From an uncultured Phycisphaera sp. (lineage in GTDB: Bacteria > Planctomycetota > Phycisphaerae > Phycisphaerales > SM1A02): a DNA stretch of 6,192 nucleotides. The stretch covers positions 1 to 6,192 of the forward strand of contig CALDQF010000031.1 in assembly GCA_937911845.1 (NCBI GenBank). The letters run 5' to 3'. The notes under the pieces are model-generated. The model worked only from the letters and a program-made list of their open reading frames with translations, had not been told where the DNA came from and searched no databases. Numbering within the stretch: the first letter of the stretch is position 1; every line of letters begins with the position of its first letter. A program made the translations under genes and the position numbers. Below are positions 1-6,192 of this stretch, piece after piece.

Positions 1-279
1 CACCGTCCAAATCAACTCTCGGGCGGTCAAAAACAGCGTGTGGCGGTCGCCCGAGCGTTGCTGACCGACCCAGCCCTCCTCCTCGCGGACGAGCCCACGG
101 GCAACCTTGACACCAAAACCACTGAAGAAATCATGAGACTGTTTGCAGACTTGCACGACGAAGGGCGAACGGTAGTCGTCGTGACCCACGAGCCGGAGAT
201 CGCCGAGTGGTGCACCCGTGTGGTGCGGCTTCGCGACGGATTGATCGAGTCGGATGAATCCGTGGAGCCGCGACGATGA
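1..279 (+). CDS. ABC transporter ATP-binding protein, LolD/MacB/FtsE type (C-terminal part, 5' end outside window)
   Basis: This is the last 92 residues of an ABC ATPase whose start lies before base 1. It hydrolyses ATP at the inner face of the cytoplasmic membrane to drive the partner permease. The reading frame is open from base 1. It shows the ABC signature LSGGQ (residues 6-10 of the visible part, bases 16-30), followed by [10 protein letters not shown]. Next come Walker B with its catalytic glutamate, LLLADE (27-31), the D-loop GNLD (34-37) and the switch histidine in VTHE (61-64). The combination DEPTGNLD is typical of the LolD/MacB/FtsE/YknY branch that works with MacB-type permeases. 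Walker A and the Q-loop are expected upstream and cannot be seen. The stop overlaps the permease start as ATGA (276-279), which implies translational coupling. The ATPase is a separate polypeptide here, whereas E. coli MacB is a fusion. The substrate cannot be inferred. Confidence 0.95.
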   Translation, partial: HRPNQLSGGQKQRVAVARALLTDPALLLADEPTGNLDTKTTEEIMRLFADLHDEGRTVVVVTHEPEIAEWCTRVVRLRDGLIESDESVEPRR

Positions 280-1517
280 ATCTTTCCCCTCGGTTCATCC
301 TGCAAACCATTCTTTTGGCGGTTCGACAAATCCGCGCGCACAAGCTTCGCTCGTTCCTCACCACCTTGGGCATCATGATTGGCGTGGCTTCGGTGTCCAC
401 CGTGATCGCCGCCCTCACCGGTCTGAAAGAACAAGTGCTTAGTGAGTTTGAATCTTTCGGAGCGAGCAAAATGTTCATCTTTCCCGATCAGCCGGATCGG
501 GCCGGACAAAATCGCTATCCCTGGCGAGAGATCAAACTGAAAGAACGCGAGCTCGACGGATTGGTGGAGAACTGCCCCTCCTTTGAACAGTTCACACCGA
601 ACACCGACTTCCGAGCCACGGTCATCCATGGTCGAAAAGAGGTGCCCAACATCAATGTGGTTGGCATTTGGCCAAGCTGGCACGACATCGAGAACCGACC
701 CGTCATCATGGGACGACCGTTTGTCGAAGCCGACGAAATCGATGCCAAACCTGTGGCCATTGTGAACGACGATGCCATCACCGAATTGGAACTTCCGATT
801 GACCCTGTGGGCTCCATCATCATGGTGAAAGGCCGACGCTTTTTGATCGTCGGGGTAATCGAAACCAACCGCACCGGAATGATGAACTTTCAACCGGAGC
901 AAACTGAAATCTGGGTGCCATTTTCCACCGCCCGGCGGATGCAGAGCCCTTGGTCTTTTTTCTACATCACCGGCCAAGTGAAGTCCCCGGATTTGGTGGA
1001 CGAAGCCACCGCAGAAATCCGTTACGTCATGCGTTCGATGCGGCAGTTGGGTCCCGACGACCCTGACACGTTCCGCATCGAGGCCATCGATCAATACATC
1101 GAACAATTCGGAAAACTGGCCACCGGCATTACCGCCATTGCGGCGGGAATCGTGGCCATCAGCTTGTTGGTGGGTGGCATTGGCATCATGAACATCATGC
1201 TGGTTTCGGTAAGCGAACGAACACGAGAAATCGGCCTTCGAAAAGCCGTCGGGGCGACACCATCGGCGATCATGCTTCAGTTTCTGTTGGAAGCGGTGGT
1301 GCTCTCCCTTCTGGGAGGATTGATCGGCTTGGGCTTGGGCCAAGGACTGGCGTTCCTGCTCACCATTCCAGAACAAGGACTCCAGTCGGCCAACATTCCT
1401 TCCTGGGCGGTTGCATTGGCCGTCGCGTTCAGCGCCGGCACCGGTGTGATTTTCGGCTTTTTTCCGGCCATGAAAGCGGCCCGATTGGACCCCATTGAGG
1501 CATTGCGTCATGAATAA
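276..1517 (+). CDS. MacB-type ABC transporter permease (MacB_PCD + FtsX domains)
   Basis: This 413-residue inner-membrane protein is the usual size for stand-alone MacB-like permeases. Such proteins act as mechanotransmitters: ATP hydrolysis in the cytoplasm moves a periplasmic domain that pushes substrate toward an adaptor and TolC. One transmembrane helix lies at about 26-48, after the amphipathic, basic start ([20 protein letters not shown]). A periplasmic MacB_PCD-like domain follows at about 50-278. An FtsX-type membrane domain with three helices lies at about 283-311, 331-364 and 375-397. The cytoplasmic coupling motif [15 protein letters not shown] (314-328) and the C-terminal [11 protein letters not shown] (401-411) are hallmarks of the family. 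The ATG at 276 is preceded by GGAG (264-267) at 8 bases and overlaps the ATPase stop. The two genes plus the following TolC gene form one transcription unit. It could serve drugs, peptides, lipids or siderophores; the sequence does not say which. Confidence 0.95.
   Translation: MNLSPRFILQTILLAVRQIRAHKLRSFLTTLGIMIGVASVSTVIAALTGLKEQVLSEFESFGASKMFIFPDQPDRAGQNRYPWREIKLKERELDGLVENCPSFEQFTPNTDFRATVIHGRKEVPNINVVGIWPSWHDIENRPVIMGRPFVEADEIDAKPVAIVNDDAITELELPIDPVGSIIMVKGRRFLIVGVIETNRTGMMNFQPEQTEIWVPFSTARRMQSPWSFFYITGQVKSPDLVDEATAEIRYVMRSMRQLGPDDPDTFRIEAIDQYIEQFGKLATGITAIAAGIVAISLLVGGIGIMNIMLVSVSERTREIGLRKAVGATPSAIMLQFLLEAVVLSLLGGLIGLGLGQGLAFLLTIPEQGLQSANIPSWAVALAVAFSAGTGVIFGFFPAMKAARLDPIEALRHE
1497..1500 (+). 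promoter_or_regulatory. Shine-Dalgarno site (GAGG) that fixes the start of the TolC-family gene
   Basis: GAGG sits 9 bases before the ATG at 1510, inside the last codons of the permease gene. An alternative in-frame TTG at 1495 overlaps this element and would add MRHCV in front of a good lipoprotein signal peptide. The ATG at 1510 is therefore the preferred start. Confidence 0.6.
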
Positions 1518-3120
1518 ACCAACCAAACTCTTCTTTTGGTCATGGACCTGCTTCATGCCATGGCTGGCCACCGGCTGCCAACAGTCAACCGCCCTAACTG
1601 CCTCCGGGCCAGTGCCATCTCTGATCCCTGCGGTCGAACTGCCGGCGCAGGCATCACCAATCAATCCAGAACCGCGGAAAACCTTAACCACCACTCCTCC
1701 TACTGAATCCGTTAAGAACTCCCCCGTTGAGCTGGACCTTGGAAGTGTGCGGGCCTCCGCCCTCAAAAACAACCTCGACATCCAAGTGGAGCTGCTGAGC
1801 ATCGACAGCGCGTCAGCCAGCCTTGAAGAAGCGCGTGCGATCACGGACCCCACTTTGTCCGCCTCGCTCAATCGAAGCAGCAACAACAGCCCCGCGGCCC
1901 AAGACACCCAGGGTTCGCAAAACGACAACAGTTCTGCTTCCCTGGGTCTCACCATGCCATTGGGCGCCGGCGACAACCTTGACGTCCGTCTTCCTTGGTT
2001 CCGCTCTTCCACCAACGCTGCATTCAGTCTGTCGTCTTACAACGCCGCTCAACTGGATGTGACCTATCGGTCCCCGTTGACCAAAGGCCGAGGCGTGAAG
2101 AATTTCGAACGTGGCATCAGAATTGCCCAAACCGAGTTGGATCTCACGGTCTTGAACACCCGATTGTCTATCACCAACACTCTGGCCAATGCGGAACGGT
2201 CGTATTGGACGTGGTATGCCGCGGGTGAAGCGGTGGCCGTGGCGAAGGAACGGGTACGTCTGGCCGAAGATCAAATTGCCCGAGCCGAACGCAGGGTCCG
2301 GGCCGGAGCTTCGGCGGAGCTTGAAGTGCTGCGGGCCAAGAGTGGCTTGAGTTCAGCCCAAGAGGCGCTTTTAAATGCTGATGTCAACCATCGCAACGCC
2401 GAACGTGCACTGCGGGCTGCAATGCGTCGTCCGGATCTCCCACTGGGTCAACAAGGCGGATTGACGCCAAACACCCTTCCAGACCCCAGTGTTCGAAGCC
2501 TTGACCGGGAAGCACTGGTGGATCTGGCTAAGAGTGAACGGGCTGAAATCGCCCAACACCAAGGACGCCTCTCCAACTTGCAAGAGCGACTTGAGGGCGC
2601 TCAAGACAACGAACGCGTCGCGGTTGATTTTGTCGCAGGGTGGGGCCGATCGAGCATTGGCAACAGCTTTGAAGACGCGTTTCGATCCATCAACGATGGC
2701 CGCGAATGGTCGCTGGGCTTCAACGCGACCATGCCTTTGACCAATCTTGCTGCGGAAGCCCAAACCCGATCGGCACGGTTGGCTCGCCTCCGTGAAATAC
2801 GCTCTGGCGTTTCCGTCATGGATCAGATCGAGCGTGAAGTCCTTGATGCTGCCGACCGGTACGAAAGCGCAGGTGAGCGAATCAAAGCTGCCCAAGAAGA
2901 ACTCAAAGTGACCGAAGCGGCGTTAGGCGGAGAACAACGACAGTTTGAAGCCGGGACCGTAACCAGTCGACAAGTACTGGAAGCGGCAGAAGCTTTGGCC
3001 GCGGCTCAGAATCGGATGGTGAGTGCGCTGACGGATCTGGAAACCGCTCGAATTGATCTTGCCGTCGCCTGCGGCGGGCTGCTCGGTCGAGATGCGATTG
3101 ACTTTGGCCAGAACGACTGA
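1510..3120 (+). CDS. TolC-family outer-membrane efflux lipoprotein (OEP)
   Basis: This 536-residue protein is probably the outer-membrane exit duct of the MacB-like exporter encoded just upstream; its ATG lies 8 bases inside the permease gene. The N-terminus (K3, K6, then an aromatic hydrophobic stretch 7-20) ends in LATGC with the cysteine at residue 23. This is a plausible lipoprotein signal, with Gln rather than Asp at +2, consistent with outer-membrane sorting. A Pro/Thr/Ser-rich linker (about 24-72) follows. The body shows the TolC internal duplication. The first helical repeat includes YWTW (232-235) and RVRAGASAELEVLRAKSGLS (262-281). The second has the equivalent QFEAGTVTSRQVLEAAEALA (478-497). 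Between about 115 and 192 lies a beta-rich stretch (SASLNRS, SASLGLTMPLGAG, NLDVRLPWFRS, AFSLSSY, LDVTYRSPLTKG) with a Ser/Asn/Gln-rich loop at 116-145, probably barrel strands and an exposed loop. The shorter barrel segment of repeat two is around 371-411. The family call is secure; the lipid anchor is inferred. Confidence 0.92.
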   Translation: MNKPTKLFFWSWTCFMPWLATGCQQSTALTASGPVPSLIPAVELPAQASPINPEPRKTLTTTPPTESVKNSPVELDLGSVRASALKNNLDIQVELLSIDSASASLEEARAITDPTLSASLNRSSNNSPAAQDTQGSQNDNSSASLGLTMPLGAGDNLDVRLPWFRSSTNAAFSLSSYNAAQLDVTYRSPLTKGRGVKNFERGIRIAQTELDLTVLNTRLSITNTLANAERSYWTWYAAGEAVAVAKERVRLAEDQIARAERRVRAGASAELEVLRAKSGLSSAQEALLNADVNHRNAERALRAAMRRPDLPLGQQGGLTPNTLPDPSVRSLDREALVDLAKSERAEIAQHQGRLSNLQERLEGAQDNERVAVDFVAGWGRSSIGNSFEDAFRSINDGREWSLGFNATMPLTNLAAEAQTRSARLARLREIRSGVSVMDQIEREVLDAADRYESAGERIKAAQEELKVTEAALGGEQRQFEAGTVTSRQVLEAAEALAAAQNRMVSALTDLETARIDLAVACGGLLGRDAIDFGQND

Positions 3121-3154
3121 TCAGCCGCGAATACTCAGCCAAGCACCAATCGCA
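3093..3154. repeat. Nested inverted repeats over the convergent stop codons (possible bidirectional terminator)
   Basis: The outer arms TGCGATTG (3093-3100) and CAATCGCA (3147-3154) are a perfect 8-base inverted repeat. Inside them TTGGC (3104-3108) pairs with GCCAA (3138-3142). Near the centre is the perfect palindrome CTGATCAG (3117-3124), which contains both stop codons. The two genes end back to back with no spacer, so any terminator must lie in coding sequence. No T-tract follows on either strand, so this is not a classical intrinsic terminator. A factor-dependent or RNA-protecting structure is possible, and so is chance. Confidence 0.35.
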
Positions 3155-4239
3155 AGTGGACACAGCAACAGCGTGGGGAGGTACGGCGCAATCTCTGGAG
3201 AAAATCCGGGGATGTCGGCCAACATCGAACCCCAAGTGAGAACGAACCCCCCAAGACCCAAGGCAATGGCGTGTGTTCCTGCACGAATCAAACCATCCGG
3301 GCGGGGACCAAGCAAGGCAGGCAACGCTAAGAAAGGCAACAATATGCCGGCCAACAACGCAGAGAAGTGCGCGGAGTACTGACGGCGGAAGCGATCTTCA
3401 ACGGAATTAACTTCTTGCCCTCCAGATTCCAACCGCTTCAGTGTTCGAGCGATATCTGTCCAGCCAAAAAGCGAAGCGAATTGTGATCGGTGCCGGGCCA
3501 ACAGCACCATGGGGTCCAGATCGGTAGTCAAGGACGCGACCGCCTGGGGAGGACGCGGCAACTCGGCCAGATCGATGGCCCACCCCTCTTTCAGTGTCCA
3601 GAGGCCGTTCTCATCCCAGTTCGCAGCGGCCGCTTCGATACGTCGCACGGTTCGACCGGTGTCGTCTCGCTCGAGCACCAAAACATCAGCCATGGTGCCT
3701 TGGACCGGATCACATGACCCCGAACACCAAAGTCGACCCGAGCCATCTGGAGTGGGCGGAACCGCAAATGCACGGATAGCGTCCTGCCCAATGTCACCAT
3801 GGGTTCGAGCCAACACCGGAGCCAACTTAGGAACCATGAACTCTTGGTTTAATCCTTGGAGAACGATCAAAATCAACGTGCCTTCCACGATCGGACGCAT
3901 CAACGAACGACGAGAGATCCCCGCCGCCTGCAGACCCACAATTTCTCGGTGCCGCTGCATACGAACGAAAGTGAAACCAGCGGCTCCCACCACCGCCGGA
4001 GACCAGAGCAATGCGTACAGCTGGAACAACCGAGGCAGTTGGAAATCGACCACAAATCCAAAGGCCTGAACGAACCTTTGGATCCCCTCGCCCGAGGTCA
4101 CCTCGAGGTATTCGTGGAACGTCAACAACGTGTCAATGCTGGTCCCCAGCAGAAAGAGCAAGCCGAACAGCAACACGAAATTACCTAGAAATCGGGCCCG
4201 GACCGTGCGTCGAATCAATGGCGGAAGGAAGAATTTCAT
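3121..4239 (-). CDS. lptG: LptF/LptG (YjgP/YjgQ) family permease, LptG position
   Basis: This 372-residue protein is the normal size for the family. LptG forms a heterodimer with LptF, powered by LptB, that extracts lipopolysaccharide from the outer leaflet of the inner membrane and passes it to LptC and the periplasmic bridge. Helices are predicted at about 18-38, 72-94 and 114-137, then a periplasmic beta-jellyroll at about 140-288, then helices at about 291-312, 322-342 and 350-370. The cytoplasmic coupling segment HREIVGLQAAGISRRSLMRP (97-116) matches the family pattern of an acidic start followed by LxAAGxS. In the jellyroll, ADVLVLERDDTGRTVRRIEA and WDENGLWTLKEGW (about 184-220) look like the usual strands. 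A CxxxC pair lies at C172 and C176. The ATG at 4239 overlaps the upstream permease stop (4236-4239). LptG rather than LptF is assigned from gene order, as the second gene of the pair. The stop abuts that of the TolC gene. Confidence 0.85.
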   Translation of the reverse strand: MKFFLPPLIRRTVRARFLGNFVLLFGLLFLLGTSIDTLLTFHEYLEVTSGEGIQRFVQAFGFVVDFQLPRLFQLYALLWSPAVVGAAGFTFVRMQRHREIVGLQAAGISRRSLMRPIVEGTLILIVLQGLNQEFMVPKLAPVLARTHGDIGQDAIRAFAVPPTPDGSGRLWCSGSCDPVQGTMADVLVLERDDTGRTVRRIEAAAANWDENGLWTLKEGWAIDLAELPRPPQAVASLTTDLDPMVLLARHRSQFASLFGWTDIARTLKRLESGGQEVNSVEDRFRRQYSAHFSALLAGILLPFLALPALLGPRPDGLIRAGTHAIALGLGGFVLTWGSMLADIPGFSPEIAPYLPTLLLCPLAIGAWLSIRG

Positions 4240-5861
4240 GCCGGTCGACTCCGGATGGCCGCCAGACCACCAAAGATGAGCGGCAAGACTGGTCCGGCCA
4301 CCATGATCCAGATCCCATTGTCAAGACCAGTGCGAACGGCGTTGGCTCCAGCCACGACCAAGAGCATGGAAAACAAGGCTGGCATGTACGCCACGGACCA
4401 CACCAAAAGCAACGGACGCCCCCGCATACGCAACGCCAAGGTCGCGCCCAACAATGTGAGCCCTGGCAAAGTGGCGGGCATGGCCACACGGAACCATCGG
4501 TTCGAAATCGATTCCCGGAACGTGCGATCCACCACGCGTTCCAAGAGCCGGCGGGTTGATGCTTCGATGGAATCCAAACGGGGTTGAATCGCCTGCCACG
4601 TCAGAACGGGCGCTTGTAAATCGACACTCGTCAATTGCAAGTCGTTCAGGAACACCTCCCGGGCCTCGGGCTCTTGTCCCACTTTGGCTTGAGGCAAATG
4701 CAAACGGATACCCGTCTCGGCGGCGTCAGCTCGGCCCAACCATTGTTCCATCCCTCGAGATGCAGAGAGGCCTGCATCGGTGACTTGGATCGAAGCGGTA
4801 GGTGCGGAGAGGGATCGGGTTTGGTCTTCTGATCGTCGTCGCAATTGGACCTTGCCCAAGCACCTTCCGTCTTGGTCCACACCTTGAGCCGACAGTTGCC
4901 AGACCTCTCCGTCTCCGGGCGATCGGAGTTCCACAAATCCCACTTCGCGCAGACGTTCGTCCACGTTGGCCATGACCCGTTGGTCACGCTCGGCTTTGGC
5001 CAGAACTTCCAAGATTTTCATCACCTTGGGCGAACGGTCTGGCTCGTCCATCCAACGAACGAGCTCTGGAGAAGTTTGGACTTTGGCTCGTCTTCGGCGC
5101 GGATCTTCGGGGTCATACATCCGGATTGGCTTGGGATCGGCAATAGACGCCAAGACACCATCCTCCGGACGACTCATCACCGCGTCACGCATTCTGAGTT
5201 CCATTTCACGGGGCCGGTTACCGTCCGCGGCGTACACCAAAATATCGATGCGACGAGCACTAATGTCGGAACTTGGCAAGCCTTCAGCATCCCGAGAAAC
5301 GATGGTGACCCGGTCAAGTTGCACACGATCTTCAAGGCCCGCACGTTTGTCCGGGCCCAATCGCGCACCACTTGCGGCGTGAATCCAGACATCACCAGTA
5401 TCAAAAGCTTCGCCCCGTTCGACTGAGCGGGCCAAGGCACTGGCCAGCCCACGAGCCACGACCCCTTCCGCCGCAGCCCAAGCACGGGGAACCATGAAAT
5501 TCGACAACAAGGCCAAGAAGATGCCCGCCATCAAACCGCCAATCGCAACCGGAAGCACCATCCGAAATGGAGAACGCCCACATGCAGCAGCGGTGACCAC
5601 TTCTCCATCGTTGGCCATGCGGTACACCGCAAGAGTCGCACCAAGGCCAGCGGCCAAAGGCAGGGAGTATTCGAGCATGGGCAGGGCCACCAGGAACAAA
5701 AATTCTGCCATATCCCCCGCAGAGTCAAAGTCCCCACGACCCAGTGGACGAAGGGCCGCCCCAAAGACCGACAACACCAGTACCACCGCCAAGGTGTAGC
5801 CCACCGAGCGCAAAGTCTCTCTGATTACCATGCGATCGAGACGAGACAAGATGCCGAACAT
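4236..5861 (-). CDS. lptF: LptF/LptG family permease with greatly enlarged periplasmic region, LptF position
   Basis: This inner-membrane protein of 541 residues compares with roughly 350-390 for typical LptF or LptG. The N-terminus LSRLDRMVIRETLRS resembles the family's amphipathic start. Helices are predicted at about 20-38, 58-82 and 103-125, then 457-479, 484-506 and 514-536, giving the expected 3+3 arrangement. The coupling segment NDGEVVTAAACGRSPFRMVLP (84-104) is recognisable. The extra length is all in the region between the membrane halves (about 126-455). A first beta-rich part lies at about 156-250. A charged, probably helical part follows at about 262-310 (SPELVRWMDEPDRSPKVMKI then EVLAKAERDQRVMANVDERL). 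A second beta-rich part lies at about 318-420. It is expected to partner the downstream LptG-like protein and an LptB encoded elsewhere in lipopolysaccharide export. The ATG at 5861 is chosen because it begins the conserved N-terminal segment; M11 has no ribosome-binding site. The preceding gene ends 18 bases upstream. Confidence 0.82.
   Translation of the reverse strand: MFGILSRLDRMVIRETLRSVGYTLAVVLVLSVFGAALRPLGRGDFDSAGDMAEFLFLVALPMLEYSLPLAAGLGATLAVYRMANDGEVVTAAACGRSPFRMVLPVAIGGLMAGIFLALLSNFMVPRAWAAAEGVVARGLASALARSVERGEAFDTGDVWIHAASGARLGPDKRAGLEDRVQLDRVTIVSRDAEGLPSSDISARRIDILVYAADGNRPREMELRMRDAVMSRPEDGVLASIADPKPIRMYDPEDPRRRRAKVQTSPELVRWMDEPDRSPKVMKILEVLAKAERDQRVMANVDERLREVGFVELRSPGDGEVWQLSAQGVDQDGRCLGKVQLRRRSEDQTRSLSAPTASIQVTDAGLSASRGMEQWLGRADAAETGIRLHLPQAKVGQEPEAREVFLNDLQLTSVDLQAPVLTWQAIQPRLDSIEASTRRLLERVVDRTFRESISNRWFRVAMPATLPGLTLLGATLALRMRGRPLLLVWSVAYMPALFSMLLVVAGANAVRTGLDNGIWIMVAGPVLPLIFGGLAAIRSRPA
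4249..4252 (-). promoter_or_regulatory. Ribosome-binding site of the lptG-like gene
   Basis: Read on the minus strand this is GGAG, 9 bases before the ATG at 4239, inside the end of the upstream permease gene. Its two G residues are also part of a CCGG that could pair with a second CCGG next to the start codon (CCGG-AGTCGA-CCGG, 4 base pairs). Weak masking of the site is therefore conceivable. Confidence 0.55.
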
Positions 5862-5873
5862 ACGCGAAAGCCA

Positions 5874-5889
5874 TCCAGCTCAAGCTGGA
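5874..5889 (-). promoter_or_regulatory. Hairpin with the fumarase stop codon in its loop, overlapping the lptF ribosome-binding region
   Basis: On the minus strand this reads TCCAGC-TTGA-GCTGGA, a 6-base-pair stem with a four-base loop. The loop contains the TGA stop of the fumarase gene (5882-5880). The 3' arm overlaps GGATGG (5876-5871), the only Shine-Dalgarno-like sequence before the ATG at 5861 (9-base spacing). The position suits translational coupling: a ribosome reaching the stop codon would melt the stem and free the site. The pairing is seen in the sequence; the function is inferred. Confidence 0.4.
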
Positions 5890-6192
5890 CGGGTCATGCT
5901 CCTAGGATCGAGCAGTCGATCCAACTCCTCGGGGTCCACCAATCCGCGGCGTAAGGTCTCTTCACGAACAGTCGATCCATTTTTAAAGGCCACTTTGGCA
6001 ATATCGGCGGCTTCGTCGTAACCAATCACTGGTGCCAAGGCTGTGCATGTCATCAGGCTGCGTTCCAAATGACGCTCGATCTCTGACAAGTTGGGTTCCA
6101 GACCGTTCAGGCAACGGTCGACCAACATTTCCGCCGTGGCGGACAAAAGGCCCACTGAATCCAAGAGTGCATCGGCCATCATGGGCATTGCG
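5880..6192 (-). CDS. fumC: Class II fumarate hydratase (fumarase/aspartase superfamily), C-terminal part; 5' end outside window
   Basis: The visible part is about 104 residues, with the frame open to the window edge. Class II fumarase is a cytoplasmic homotetramer that interconverts fumarate and L-malate in the TCA cycle without a metal. The visible segment is the end of the long central helix bundle (MADALLDSVGLLSATAEMLV then CLNGLEPN) followed by the small C-terminal domain. That domain carries the family pattern SLMTCTALAPVIGYDEAADI, then AKVAFKNGSTVREETLRRGL, then DPEELDRLLDPRSM. The GYDxAAxIAKxAxxxGxTxRE stretch is shared by fumarases and, less closely, by aspartate ammonia-lyases. The ending ELDRLLDPRSMTRPA leaves aspartase possible. 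The catalytic signature GSSxMPxKxN and the active-site residues lie outside the window. It is followed after 18 bases by the Lpt permease gene on the same strand, probably co-transcribed. Confidence 0.78.
   Translation of the reverse strand, partial: AMPMMADALLDSVGLLSATAEMLVDRCLNGLEPNLSEIERHLERSLMTCTALAPVIGYDEAADIAKVAFKNGSTVREETLRRGLVDPEELDRLLDPRSMTRPA

Noticed and set aside
1495..1509. TTG start at 1495 for the TolC-family gene.
   Set aside because: It would put five extra residues before the signal peptide and overlaps the GAGG that serves the ATG at 1510.
27..2015. A 662-codon open frame on the minus strand running under the ATPase, permease and TolC genes.
   Set aside because: It is antisense to three clear family genes. 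Under the permease it is exactly codon-aligned, so it stays open simply because that gene does not use TTA, CTA or TCA codons. The product is His/Gly/Arg/Ser-rich with no recognisable domain or membrane pattern.
3121..3200. Classical intrinsic terminator at the convergent junction.
   Set aside because: Dyads are present, but no run of T follows on either strand, so only a non-classical role can be proposed.
4011..4559. A 182-codon plus-strand open frame spanning the lptG/lptF border.
   Set aside because: It crosses two well-supported genes on the other strand, and its product is a hydrophilic Arg/Gln/His/Pro-rich string with no domain.
4845..5426. A 193-codon plus-strand open frame opposite the LptF-like gene.
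   Set aside because: The minus-strand frame has clear family motifs and membrane helices; this one has neither and is a shadow of codon bias.
5862..5882. Stop-codon readthrough giving a fumarase-LptF fusion, since both genes are in the same frame with six sense codons between the stop and the ATG.
   Set aside because: The same frame occurs by chance one time in three. Separate termination and a clear family-like LptF N-terminus make fusion unlikely, and no readthrough signal is recognised.

Overview
The window comes from a Gram-negative (diderm) bacterium. It encodes a TolC-type outer-membrane efflux lipoprotein and two LptF/LptG-family permeases, both of which presuppose an outer membrane. 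Base composition is moderately GC-rich by eye, and coding density is essentially 100%. The phylum cannot be fixed from the sequence. The very large periplasmic region of one Lpt permease and the lipoprotein-type TolC would fit Planctomycetota or a related lineage, but that is a low-confidence inference.

Layout: two tightly packed gene clusters converge at 3120/3121. On the plus strand (1-3120) are the C-terminal part of a LolD/MacB-type ABC ATPase, a MacB-type ABC permease and a TolC-family outer-membrane factor with a lipoprotein signal. Adjacent genes overlap by 4 and 8 bases, so they are almost certainly one operon. Together they look like the energising and exit parts of a MacAB-TolC-like tripartite exporter. 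The periplasmic adaptor (MacA/HlyD type) is not in view and would be expected upstream of base 1.

On the minus strand (6192 down to 3121) are the C-terminal end of a class II fumarase/aspartase-family enzyme, an oversized LptF-like permease (541 aa) and an LptG-like permease (372 aa). The gaps are 18 bases and then a 4-base overlap. LptF and LptG pair with the ATPase LptB to extract lipopolysaccharide from the inner membrane and feed it to the Lpt bridge. The fumarase appears to be a metabolic hitch-hiker at the head of this unit.

There is no intergenic stretch longer than 18 bases, and no promoter, RNA gene, mobile element or CRISPR array is visible. The most interesting small-scale signals are at gene borders. 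One is a hairpin whose loop holds the fumarase stop codon and whose 3' arm overlaps the lptF ribosome-binding region. The other is a nested set of inverted repeats lying over the two back-to-back stop codons where the operons meet. The most interesting protein-level signal is the LptF-like permease, with about 330 residues between its two membrane halves. No clearly novel multi-gene system is present.
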